Shown: positions 8,288 through 16,366 of the stretch, piece by piece | Layout: each line of letters begins with the position of its first letter | Numbering within the stretch: position 1 is the stretch's first letter | NCBI RefSeq assembly: GCF_900106945.1 | Contig: NZ_FNNE01000009.1 | Span: 1-64,000, forward strand | Origin: Marinobacter mobilis | Lineage (GTDB): Bacteria > Pseudomonadota > Gammaproteobacteria > Pseudomonadales > Oleiphilaceae | Length of the DNA stretch: 64,000 nucleotides | Direction: 5' to 3' | Notes under the pieces: generated by a model | Seen by the model: the letters and a program-made list of their open reading frames with translations, nothing else | The model's database searches: none | Told to the model about the DNA's origin: nothing | Translations under genes and position numbers: made by a program

Positions 8288-9304
8288 TTACTCGCGATCA
8301 GCTGCAGTACACTCTGAAGCACCAGGGTTGCTGGTACAGCGAATATTGGCCATCAGAGCCAGCATGCGCGAATCGTAAACAGTTGGGGCGCCACTTGAAC
8401 CATCCCGCATTTGAATGCGGTTCTGACGAAACATTTCCTGGTAACCTTCTTTGTCTTCGGTTGAAATCTGAATCCAGACGCTATCAGGGATGGCGCTTTC
8501 CTGACGAGCAATCAGGTCCATTGTCTGTGGAAACATGTTCCAGGCGATCTGGCGCGCTTGCTGTGCAGTTTCATCCGCAACCAGTTCATCACGAACGATA
8601 ATCTGAACAGTCAGCTGGGATAGCGTGTAATTGACAACTCCCCCGTTGGGTTCGAGCCCTTTGTATAGCTCGAGAGCTTCGTAGGCAAACGCTGGCGCAT
8701 AGGCAGTATCGACAGAGCCGTTATTGAATTTGCCAGCAAAGTTTGTGATATCCGATGGCACCACTGTGGCTTTGACGTAGTTGACCATATGGATGGCGTC
8801 TTTCTGATAATCCAGTGTGGCCATACGCTTGCCGGCCAGCTCTGCAGCGGAATCAACCGTGCGATCATTGGTGAATAGATAGCCCGCACCAATCGGCAGA
8901 ATGCCCAGCACTTCGTAGCCACCCGATTTCATCAGCGGTGCCGCCCGGTCCTGCGCCAGGGTTGCCAGCAGCGTTCTAAGGTCATCGTAAGTGGGCAGTG
9001 CGCCTACCGCGCTGACAGAGCCGGTGAACCGGTTAAAGGGGCGGGTTCGGAGGTCTGTCGCCGCGACGGCATCGCACTGACCTGCGTTGAAATCGCCCAC
9101 CGCTACCCCTTCGTCGGTGTAGGGTTTTAGCTCGAGATCGAGGCCAATGGTTTTGGCATCCAATGCGTAATCTTTCATCAGGTTGAACACATCGCCATTA
9201 GCACCGATTACGTCAAATACGCAAACCGACAGGCTGTTTGCAGAAGCGATGGGGGCCAAACAACTAAACGCAGCTGCGCCGATCAGTTTTTTGATAGTTT
9301 TCAC
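8288..9304 (-). CDS. periplasmic solute-binding protein
   Basis: A 338-aa secreted protein: a signal peptide (MKTIKKLIGAAAFSCLAPIASA) with cleavage after ASA, then a mature domain resembling TRAP/phosphonate-type binding proteins (SLSVCVFDVIGANGD...LKDYALDAKTIGLDLELKPY). C-terminal cysteines in RCTSNPGASEC may form a disulfide. GTG start with GAGGAG seven bases upstream. No permease or ATPase gene is adjacent, so it could work with a transporter elsewhere or as a sensor partner. It sits beside the hydroxylase operon, which suggests a role in hydrocarbon or related substrate handling, but the ligand is unknown. Confidence 0.8.
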   Translation of the reverse strand: MKTIKKLIGAAAFSCLAPIASANSLSVCVFDVIGANGDVFNLMKDYALDAKTIGLDLELKPYTDEGVAVGDFNAGQCDAVAATDLRTRPFNRFTGSVSAVGALPTYDDLRTLLATLAQDRAAPLMKSGGYEVLGILPIGAGYLFTNDRTVDSAAELAGKRMATLDYQKDAIHMVNYVKATVVPSDITNFAGKFNNGSVDTAYAPAFAYEALELYKGLEPNGGVVNYTLSQLTVQIIVRDELVADETAQQARQIAWNMFPQTMDLIARQESAIPDSVWIQISTEDKEGYQEMFRQNRIQMRDGSSGAPTVYDSRMLALMANIRCTSNPGASECTAADRE

Positions 9305-9339
9305 AATTCTCTCCTCTTTATTGCCTTTATTGTCATTAG

Positions 9340-9356
9340 ATGAGCCTGAGGCTCAT
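9340..9356. promoter_or_regulatory. 17-bp inverted repeat upstream of the solute-binding protein
   Basis: ATGAGCCT-G-AGGCTCAT is a perfect inverted repeat with one central base, 36-52 bp upstream of the GTG start at 9304. No T-run follows it on the minus strand. It could be an operator overlapping the promoter or a stable hairpin in the leader. Confidence 0.45.
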
Positions 9357-9403
9357 GAACACGGTCTTATTTACTTTTTATTGATTGTCACGATGTCTGA
9401 TAG

Positions 9404-9787
9404 TTATCGGGTGCTGTAATAAATGGCCATTAAAACCGGCTCATCCACACTGTAAAAAACCGTATTATTAGCGTTCGATTTATTGCTCAGTTCAACCAGT
9501 GTTTCTATGCATATCCCATTGGTAATTATGAAATTTCCCAGGCCCGAGCTGCCGAGCCTGAAGCGAATCTTGTGCTTTTCGCAAACTGTTTCGAGGCGAT
9601 ACTCTCTGAATTCATTCTGCCGATGCCATGTTCCCTTTGCCGAAACAACACCTTGGTTGCAGCCTTCGGATCCAATTCTCGACGATGTCTTTTTAATCTT
9701 GCTTATGTACGGGGAATCAACGGATACCTTCACCCACAGTGGTTGATATCCTTTTCCAGCCGCTTTAGTTGGAATAACCAGTTCCAT
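9404..9787 (-). CDS. hypothetical protein, AT-richer than neighbours
   Basis: A possible 127-aa protein starting at the ATG at 9787 (a TTG at 9802 with GGGA just before it is an alternative). The residue composition is protein-like, with several aromatic and lysine residues and two cysteines, but no domain, signal peptide or membrane segment is recognised. Base composition is noticeably richer in A and T than surrounding genes, which hints at transferred DNA. It could also be chance; support is limited to openness and composition. Confidence 0.35.
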   Translation of the reverse strand: MELVIPTKAAGKGYQPLWVKVSVDSPYISKIKKTSSRIGSEGCNQGVVSAKGTWHRQNEFREYRLETVCEKHKIRFRLGSSGLGNFIITNGICIETLVELSNKSNANNTVFYSVDEPVLMAIYYSTR

Positions 9788-9802
9788 ACTTTCAATACTC
9801 AA

Positions 9803-10070
9803 TCCCGTGACTGGCCATTTATTGTTTTTTATTACTATGCCGGCAGCCCGAGCCTAAAAACACGTCCCGAGTTGCCATTCGGGTGTCATTTGTTTTCAGC
9901 CCCCTCCACCTTTCAAGCGCCTCGAAGCCAAATTCATTGGTGCATTGAAGGATTCAAGCTGTAGACACGTCAGATCAGGCTACGGGCTGTTTTAGGTGAG
10001 TGGCGACGCCGACCGGTGATCAGACGGCGTCAGCGTCATCGTATTTGACGCAGCTGCCCCCACTGATTAC
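9803..10070. other. intergenic region downstream of the hydroxylase operon
   Basis: About 270 bp between the hypothetical ORF and the hydroxylase stop. Short plus-strand ORFs occur but none resembles a protein. I see no convincing terminator hairpin with a T-run for the hydroxylase operon here. Confidence 0.5.
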
Positions 10071-11240
10071 TCAGCCTCTGTTCGCATGGATCAAGGCCGG
10101 TATGCCACTTACCGCATTCGCCTTGGCCGCCAGGATCTTTTCCTCATCGGTGGCAAAGGTTCTGTCCCACTCAAGAACTTTCGGGGTCATCAGGCGATGC
10201 CACAGCGGCGGGATCATGGCAACAACAATGGTGGTGAGATAACCGCTGATCATCATTGGTGCATCGGGGAACGGTTTCAGGTCCTGGTATGGCACTTCGC
10301 CCTGGGCGTGGTGATGGGAATGGCGGGTCAGGTTAAACATGGTCCAGGAGCTAATGCGCTTGTTGGTGTTCCAGGAATGGCGGGGCTGTACCGGTGTTTC
10401 CGGGTTGCGCACCATGCCGTAGTGCTCCATGTAGTTGACAATTTCCAGTAACGCCTTGCCCCACAACGCACAGGCGATGAAGTACAGGGCTGCGCTTACG
10501 CCACCCATAAACAAGGCACAGACAACCAGGGCGACACTCATCAGGTGCCCACGGAGCATGGCGTTATGCCATGACCAGGCGGATTGTCCCTTGCGTGAGA
10601 GCCGACGCTTCTCGATTTTCCAGGCACTGGCGTTGCCTTTCAGGGTCGACGCGATCACATGGTAGTAAACATTGCGTCCACGCGGTGCAGTGGCAGGGTC
10701 TTCCGTTGTGGACACGTAGCGATGGTGGCCATAGACGTGCTCAATCGAAAACACTGTGTCAAAGCTGAAGGCCAGTAACCAACGTCCTACAAACATTGAA
10801 ACCGGATCCCATGTGCGATGAGTTAGCTCATGACCAGTGATGGTACCGATCACACCGATCATCAGCCCGGTCAGCACGATCCCCGCGATGTGATGCCCAA
10901 ACGCGGTCGCGTCTCTGGCAGCAATCACGTCATAGCCTGTCAGGTCGGTCACCAGCGCGCCAAACCCCAGGACATCAGCAGAGCTGAAGCTCCACACCGA
11001 CGTAAACACGATCAGGCACATCAGGGGCAAGGCCATCCATACCTGAACCGTTAGAATTTTGGGGTGCCTGAACTCCGGGATACTGGTGTCATCCCCGCAC
11101 AAGCCGTCGCCGATAATATAAATCGCAAGTACGGCGGCCAAACCAAGGCTGATCCAGTGGCCACCCGCCATCAGGGCAACAACGGACAGCAGTCCGATAC
11201 CATGAAAAAGAAAGAACTTAAGGTAATGAAAGAGCATCAT
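10071..11240 (-). CDS. AlkB/XylM-type membrane diiron hydroxylase
   Basis: A 389-aa inner-membrane protein with about six hydrophobic segments and the full histidine set of the alkane hydroxylase/xylene monooxygenase family: HELTHR (137-142), EHVYGHH (167-173), NYMEHYG (269-275) and LTRHSHHH (304-311). It would hydroxylate an unactivated C-H bond using O2 and electrons from the reductase encoded just upstream. The motifs depart from classical AlkB (HELGHK, EHNxGHH, LQRHSDHH), and no rubredoxin gene is present, so it may be closer to XylM/CymA-type enzymes; the substrate is open. Tandem ATGs at 11240 and 11237 with GAGGA about nine bases upstream. Confidence 0.9.
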   Translation of the reverse strand: MMLFHYLKFFLFHGIGLLSVVALMAGGHWISLGLAAVLAIYIIGDGLCGDDTSIPEFRHPKILTVQVWMALPLMCLIVFTSVWSFSSADVLGFGALVTDLTGYDVIAARDATAFGHHIAGIVLTGLMIGVIGTITGHELTHRTWDPVSMFVGRWLLAFSFDTVFSIEHVYGHHRYVSTTEDPATAPRGRNVYYHVIASTLKGNASAWKIEKRRLSRKGQSAWSWHNAMLRGHLMSVALVVCALFMGGVSAALYFIACALWGKALLEIVNYMEHYGMVRNPETPVQPRHSWNTNKRISSWTMFNLTRHSHHHAQGEVPYQDLKPFPDAPMMISGYLTTIVVAMIPPLWHRLMTPKVLEWDRTFATDEEKILAAKANAVSGIPALIHANRG

Positions 11241-11270
11241 GTCTCGAATCCTCAGCGTCTTGTTGGTTGT

Positions 11271-12332
11271 TTAGTCCACCAGTTCGGCGATAACGTGTTT
11301 GTTCGCGTCAGCGAGCGTGGTGAAACGGTCTGCATGGATGTTTTTTCGGTCTACGCCACCCGCAATCAGTAACGATTCAGCGGCGTCGATCATCGCCGGC
11401 GGCCCGCACAGGTAAGCCTCAGCCCCTTGCAATTCCAGAGCCGGGATCGCTTCGGTTACGTATCCCCTGGCGCCCTGCCACGCCGACGTTTCTTCTTCAC
11501 GGGAAAGAATCGGAGAAAACTCAAACGGTGCGTGCCACCTGCCTTCGATCTCACGGATCTGGTCGAGCGCGTATAGATCGCCTTGGGTCTGAGCACCAAA
11601 CAGCAGTGTTACCGGGCGTTGGCAGCCTTCATTGAGCGCGTCGCGGAGGATCGCCAGAATCGGCGCCAGGCCGCTGCCGCCAGCAATGAGGATCATGGGG
11701 GCTGTGGATTGCCGCAGCCAGAAGTCCCCGGCGGGACCGTCCAGGTGAACCGACTGACCAATCAGGTCCTTTTCGTTAATTTCGGTTGAAAACTGGCCGC
11801 CGGGTACCTTGCGGATAAAAAAGGACACGGAGGAGTCCGGCTGTGTTGGGGTGGCAAAGGAATAGCTGCGCACCACGCCAGGCAGTGAGTCGATGGAGAG
11901 CTCTGCGTATTGCCCTGCCCTATAGCCGAGTGTTTCGCCCAGCTGAATCTTGAGGTGGGTGATGTCGTGTGTCAGGCGCTCCTGCAATACCACGCGGCCG
12001 GTTACCTTCTTGCGCTGCTTCTGTGCGCTGAGATCAACCTCAATGGCAACGTCACTCTGGGGAACGCTTTGGCAGGCCAGGATATAGCCTTGGTCGAGCT
12101 CTTCGTCGCTGAGGATATAACCAATGTCGGTCAGCTCTTTTACCTTCCCGCTGACCAGTCGGCACTTACAGGAAGCGCATCCGCCTACCCGGCAACTGTG
12201 GGGAAAATCGATGTTTTCCCTTAACGCCGCATGTAACAGGGTTTCTTTCGGTTGAACTTCCACCCGCTCACCGTTGATGTCGGCGTACCTTACGGCTGGC
12301 GCACTCTTTTTGTTCCTGAAGAATGAAAACAT
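11271..12332 (-). CDS. XylA-type ferredoxin-NAD(P)H reductase
   Basis: A 353-aa electron-transfer protein: an N-terminal plant-type [2Fe-2S] ferredoxin domain (Cys47, Cys52, Cys55, Cys87 in CRVGGCASC...LACQS), an FAD-binding domain with RSYSFA (about 163-168) and an NAD(P)-binding domain with GGSGLAPI and CGPPAMIDAA. This is the architecture of XylA, phenol hydroxylase and methane monooxygenase reductases. It lies 30 bp upstream of the membrane hydroxylase in one operon and should supply its electrons directly. The operon diverges from an AraC regulator whose upstream region contains 21-bp-spaced direct repeats. Confidence 0.93.
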   Translation of the reverse strand: MFSFFRNKKSAPAVRYADINGERVEVQPKETLLHAALRENIDFPHSCRVGGCASCKCRLVSGKVKELTDIGYILSDEELDQGYILACQSVPQSDVAIEVDLSAQKQRKKVTGRVVLQERLTHDITHLKIQLGETLGYRAGQYAELSIDSLPGVVRSYSFATPTQPDSSVSFFIRKVPGGQFSTEINEKDLIGQSVHLDGPAGDFWLRQSTAPMILIAGGSGLAPILAILRDALNEGCQRPVTLLFGAQTQGDLYALDQIREIEGRWHAPFEFSPILSREEETSAWQGARGYVTEAIPALELQGAEAYLCGPPAMIDAAESLLIAGGVDRKNIHADRFTTLADANKHVIAELVD

Positions 12333-12397
12333 GGGCAGTCCCCTTTCGGTGATTCACCCGATACATGCTACCGGCCAGAACCCAAATTCGCGGGGTT

Positions 12398-12429
12398 ATT
12401 AATTGACACATAGAGGGCATTAATTGACA
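12398..12429. promoter_or_regulatory. 21-bp-spaced direct repeats between reductase and AraC gene
   Basis: ATTAATTGACA occurs at 12398-12408 and again at 12419-12429, period 21 bp, two helical turns. Tandem direct half-sites on one DNA face are typical of AraC-family operators. The pair lies 66 bp upstream of the reductase start and immediately before the AraC gene start, so a bound regulator could activate the hydroxylase operon and repress its own gene. Each copy also contains TTGACA, a -35-like hexamer on the plus strand. Confidence 0.6.
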
Positions 12430-12437
12430 ATCGATGC

Positions 12438-13445
12438 ATGAGCAACCCAAACGTCACCCTGCCCAACCACTACATCCTCCAGATCATCGCGATCGTTGAG
12501 GACCTCGGCATTCCAACCGACGCCTGGCTTAGCCACCTTGGTGTGAACCCCGATAAATCCGAGGAATCCCTGGTTACCATGCCCTGGAGTACATTTCGGC
12601 AACTCCTTCTGGATGCCGGTCGCTTCAGCAACGACAAGGCACTGGGACTGATGATTGGTGAGCGCCTGCTGATCAATACCCACGGCATACTTGGCTATGC
12701 TGCGTTAAGTAGTGGGTCAGCCCGGCAGATCGTTCAGTTGCTGGAACGCTATCTGGTACTGCGGACTGACCTGGTCACCATGGAGACCTCCGAACGGGAT
12801 GGAGCACTCTGGCTGCACTTCTTTGAAAACCGGCCTTTGGAGGATGTGCGACGTCCCATAACAGAGGCCATTGTTCTTGCCGTCCGCAACATCCTCGATT
12901 TCACCACCATGGGCACCTGTGACATCCGTGAGGTGACGTTTCCGTTTGAAGGTGACGAAAAGCTGGCCGAAAACGTATTTCGTTGCCCCGTCGCCTATAA
13001 CCGGGAACGGGCAGGTTTTTCGCTGCCGTTAGAGAGCATCGACATTCCGCTAAAAATGGCGAATACGGTGAGCTTTCAGGAAGCCCTGAAGGTCTGCCAG
13101 CAGGAGCTTGACCAGCTACCTGCAGCAACGACCTGGTCAGCCCGGATACGCCGGCTCATGCTGCAAAGCCGTCACGGATTCCCCTCTCTCGAAATGACGG
13201 CAAGGCGCTTCCATGTCACCCCAAGGACCCTTCACCGCCGGCTGATCGACGAGGGAACCTCCTACCGGGCGGTGCTCGAAGGGGTGCGCCATCAGTTGTC
13301 CATTCGCTATCTGGAAAACGGGCAAATGACCATTCAGGAAATTTCCTTCGCCCTGGGCTACTCTGACATCGCGAATTTCCGGAAGGCGTTCAAGCGTTGG
13401 GAATCGGTTCCCCCGTCCGAGTATCTGAACTCCCGCGATCCTTAG
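12438..13445 (+). CDS. AraC-family regulator of the hydroxylase operon
   Basis: A 335-aa regulator with an N-terminal ligand-binding region (about 15-205) and C-terminal AraC helix-turn-helix pair (about 235-330; ARRFHVTPRTLHRRLIDEG and ISFALGYSDIANFRKAFKRW). It is divergent from the reductase-hydroxylase operon and parallel to the following GMC oxidoreductase, so it is the probable activator of one or both. The ATG at 12438 has no clear ribosome site and sits only eight bases after the second direct repeat, suggesting tight autoregulation or a downstream start. Confidence 0.9.
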   Translation: MSNPNVTLPNHYILQIIAIVEDLGIPTDAWLSHLGVNPDKSEESLVTMPWSTFRQLLLDAGRFSNDKALGLMIGERLLINTHGILGYAALSSGSARQIVQLLERYLVLRTDLVTMETSERDGALWLHFFENRPLEDVRRPITEAIVLAVRNILDFTTMGTCDIREVTFPFEGDEKLAENVFRCPVAYNRERAGFSLPLESIDIPLKMANTVSFQEALKVCQQELDQLPAATTWSARIRRLMLQSRHGFPSLEMTARRFHVTPRTLHRRLIDEGTSYRAVLEGVRHQLSIRYLENGQMTIQEISFALGYSDIANFRKAFKRWESVPPSEYLNSRDP

Positions 13446-13595
13446 TTGCCCCCTCCGACAGTGTCACTTTATAACCCCTCTTTTGTCAGAATTTGACCTC
13501 TCCAGCGCCAACCAAAGCCGTTATGCTTCTACGATTCTTCACGTGTGGCCAAGCCCGGTCCAAACGCCCTGATTATTACAACAACGAGGAATGGC

Positions 13596-15206
13596 ATGAC
13601 GCAGTACGATTTTGATTACCTCATCATTGGTTCCGGTTTTGGCGGCAGCGTGTCCGCCCACCGCCTTGCGGAGAAAGGTTATTCAGTGGCCGTTATGGAA
13701 ATGGGCAAGCGCTGGCAAGCCGAAGACTTCCCCGATTCAAACTGGAATGCCAGCCGCTTTTACTGGCGTCCCAAAATCGGTTTAAAGGGCTTTTTCAATC
13801 TACGCCCATTTCGACATGTCATGATCATTTGCGGCAATGCCGTTGGTGGAGGCTCGATCACTTACGCCAACACCCTGCTGGTTCCGCCTGACTCTATCTG
13901 GAACGACGGCTCATGGGCCGGTTTGTCCGACTGGCACACCGAGATGCCTGCCCATTTCGCCGAAGCGGAGCGGATGCTGGGTGTTACTGAGAACAAACTG
14001 TTTGGTCCGGCTGACAACCTCCTCAAAGAGATGGCTGAGCTTCATGGGGTTGGTGATACCTACAAGCCGACCCGGGTGGCCACCTTCTTCCCGCCCGATA
14101 ATGAGGCCGCCGGCAAAACCTACCCCGACCCCTACTTTGACGGTCAGGGGCCGGATCGAGCGACCTGCATCGGTTGCGGAAGTTGCATGACCGGGTGCAA
14201 ACACAACGCCAAAAACACCCTGGACAAGAACTACCTGTATTTCGCCGAGAAAAACGGCGCCAAGGTGTTTGCGGAAACCCAGGTCACTGATGTCCGCCCG
14301 CTGAATGGAAAGGCCGATGGAACGGATGGCTACGAGGTGACAACCGAACGGTCAACCGCGTGGATTCGCAAGCAGCGCAGAACCTTCCGTGCCCGCAATG
14401 TGATCTTTGCGGCCTCCTCCCTCGGCACTCAGGAACTGATGTTCAGGCTGAAGCAAAGCGGTTCCCTGCCCAATATCTCTGACGACCTTGGCAACCGCAT
14501 TCGCACCAACGCGGAATCCATCCTCGGTGTACGGTTCCCGGGCAAAGAGGTCGACATGAGCCCCGGGGTTGCGATCGGGTCCAGCATCCATATTGACGAA
14601 CACACGCACATTGAGGCGACTCGCTACGGCAATGGGCATGACCTCAACAGCACACTGACAGCATTGATGGTCGGCGGCAAAGGCCCGATGAGAATCCTTC
14701 ACTGGTTGTGGGCACTGGTGCGTCACCCGTTGATTTTCATGCGTGCCAGCAACCCGGTTGGCTGGGCGAGGCAGTCACTGATCTTCCTGGTGATGCAAAC
14801 CATCGACAGCTCCCTGTCGATGCGCCTGAAACGGCGCTGGTACTGGCCCTTCAGCAAGCTCCTCTGCACGGAAGGCAAGCCCATTCCCACAAACATTCCG
14901 CAAGCCAACGAATTCACGAAGAAAATGGCCAAGCACTTCAATGGCATTCCGTTTACCACAACAGCGGAGATTTTCTTCAACGTGCCCTTTACGGCGCACT
15001 GTATGGGCGGGTGCGCGATGGCGGATTCGGCCGAGAACGGTGTCATTGATGCCCGCAACCGGGTGTTCAACTACAACAACCTTTATGTGGTGGACGGCTC
15101 AATGCTGGGCGCCAATCTCGGCGTAAACCCCAGCCTGACGATCACCGCACTGGCGGAACGAGCCATGAGCTTTATCCCAGCCAAGGACCCATCAGCCGGG
15201 CTCTGA
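13596..15206 (+). CDS. GMC-family FAD oxidoreductase (cholesterol-oxidase-like)
   Basis: A 536-aa flavoprotein that probably oxidises an alcohol to a ketone or aldehyde. It has the FAD-binding GSGFGG near the N-terminus (12-17), the flavin loop CGNAVGGGSITYAN, and the C-terminal HCMGGCA (active-site His about 468) and NLGVNPSLTITALAERA. A CxxCxxCxxxC cluster (Cys191, 194, 197, 201) followed by HNAKNTLDKNYL is typical of the cholesterol-oxidase-like subgroup. ATG at 13596 with GAGGA six bases upstream is preferred to an upstream start at 13545. Its place between hydroxylase and Baeyer-Villiger genes suits oxidation of a secondary alcohol to a ketone. Confidence 0.88.
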   Translation: MTQYDFDYLIIGSGFGGSVSAHRLAEKGYSVAVMEMGKRWQAEDFPDSNWNASRFYWRPKIGLKGFFNLRPFRHVMIICGNAVGGGSITYANTLLVPPDSIWNDGSWAGLSDWHTEMPAHFAEAERMLGVTENKLFGPADNLLKEMAELHGVGDTYKPTRVATFFPPDNEAAGKTYPDPYFDGQGPDRATCIGCGSCMTGCKHNAKNTLDKNYLYFAEKNGAKVFAETQVTDVRPLNGKADGTDGYEVTTERSTAWIRKQRRTFRARNVIFAASSLGTQELMFRLKQSGSLPNISDDLGNRIRTNAESILGVRFPGKEVDMSPGVAIGSSIHIDEHTHIEATRYGNGHDLNSTLTALMVGGKGPMRILHWLWALVRHPLIFMRASNPVGWARQSLIFLVMQTIDSSLSMRLKRRWYWPFSKLLCTEGKPIPTNIPQANEFTKKMAKHFNGIPFTTTAEIFFNVPFTAHCMGGCAMADSAENGVIDARNRVFNYNNLYVVDGSMLGANLGVNPSLTITALAERAMSFIPAKDPSAGL

Positions 15207-15213
15207 CGCCCGG
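15196..15213. terminator. short hairpin between convergent GMC and AraC genes
   Basis: CCGGGC-TCTGAC-GCCCGG, a perfect 6-bp stem spanning the GMC stop and ending at the AraC stop. No T-run follows in either direction; a modest bidirectional barrier at best. Confidence 0.4.
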
Positions 15214-16236
15214 TTAGATCTCAGGATTCAGGCGTGACCGCCGCGCAGCCGGGGTCACGCCGTGCCACCGTTTATAAGCATTGATAAAGCTGGTCGGGCA
15301 GGAATAGCCCAACCGCTCCGAGACCTGTTCCACGGACAGCTTCAGGCCTGAGAGATATTCATCCGCCAGCGTCTGACGAACTTCATCCCTGAGTTCCGCA
15401 AAGCTGGTGCTCTCCTGCAACAACCGGCGGCGCAGCGTTCTGGGGATTAAGTTCAGCGCTTGTGCAACCGAGTCCATGGAGGGCATCTCGGCGGCCCGGG
15501 TCGCCAGGTGCTGCCTCACCCTTGCGGAGAGCCCTGCCCTGTGAAGTCGCTGATTCAACAACGCTTCGCACTGTGATTCTGCGGCACTTCGGGCAAGTTC
15601 GCTGGCTTGCGGCATAGGCTCCAGGAGTTGAGCCCGATCAAGTATCAGTTCGTTGTTCGAACACCCAAAGACCGGCTGACGATCAAAAAAGGTTTCAAAC
15701 GGAGTGCAATCAGCCGGTTGATCAAACTCAAAGTGAAGCGCTGCCTGAGGAGAAACACGGCTGAAAATATCCCGTTGCAGGGTAACAAGGCAGGCGATAT
15801 CCCTTACCGCAACAAAGGCCCTCACGGCCTCCGGCAAATCATCAACATCAAACCGGATGTGGGTGAAGTTGCCACGGTCCCGAAGCTCAACCCGGCAGAA
15901 TGCGAACGTCAGCTGAACGTACCGCAGTCCGGTTTGCATGGCTTCATGCAAGGTTCTGCTGCTTACCATTGCAAACCCCAGGGCACCAAAGACATTGAAA
16001 TGGTAGCGCTGACCAGCAAGCAGACCCAGCGCGGGAATATCCCCCAGGTTCTCCACCATATTGGCAATCAGCCGCAGCTCCTGGCGGGCCTCGATCACTG
16101 TTTCAGGTGTGCGAAGATCCGTTGATCGGATTCCCGTTCCCGCCAGTACGCTGGACTCAGCCAGCCCCATCTCTGTGGCCAGGTCAGTGAGTATCCGGGC
16201 GCTGTCTACATTTCGCTGGAAATCCCAGGCTGGCAT
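15214..16236 (-). CDS. AraC-family regulator divergent from the monooxygenase
   Basis: A 340-aa regulator with an N-terminal sensing domain and a C-terminal AraC DNA-binding domain (about 235-335, including SVEQVSERLGYSCPTSFINAYKRW and a preceding LIPRTLRRRLLQE). The start MPAWDFQRNVD at 16236 is chosen because GGAGGGG lies just upstream; an open frame extends to 16326. It diverges from the Baeyer-Villiger monooxygenase gene with 130 bp between the starts, making it the likely regulator of that gene and the following esterase. Confidence 0.9.
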   Translation of the reverse strand: MPAWDFQRNVDSARILTDLATEMGLAESSVLAGTGIRSTDLRTPETVIEARQELRLIANMVENLGDIPALGLLAGQRYHFNVFGALGFAMVSSRTLHEAMQTGLRYVQLTFAFCRVELRDRGNFTHIRFDVDDLPEAVRAFVAVRDIACLVTLQRDIFSRVSPQAALHFEFDQPADCTPFETFFDRQPVFGCSNNELILDRAQLLEPMPQASELARSAAESQCEALLNQRLHRAGLSARVRQHLATRAAEMPSMDSVAQALNLIPRTLRRRLLQESTSFAELRDEVRQTLADEYLSGLKLSVEQVSERLGYSCPTSFINAYKRWHGVTPAARRSRLNPEI

Positions 16237-16366
16237 GGAGCCCCTCCGGTCGCGCCAATGAATGTCCTTTTTTATTGATATTTTGTCCCAGCTGGTTGTC
16301 GTTAGGCAAGCCCTCCCTTCATACACTGATCACTGTCGAACATGGCCCTATGACAGAGGAATGATC

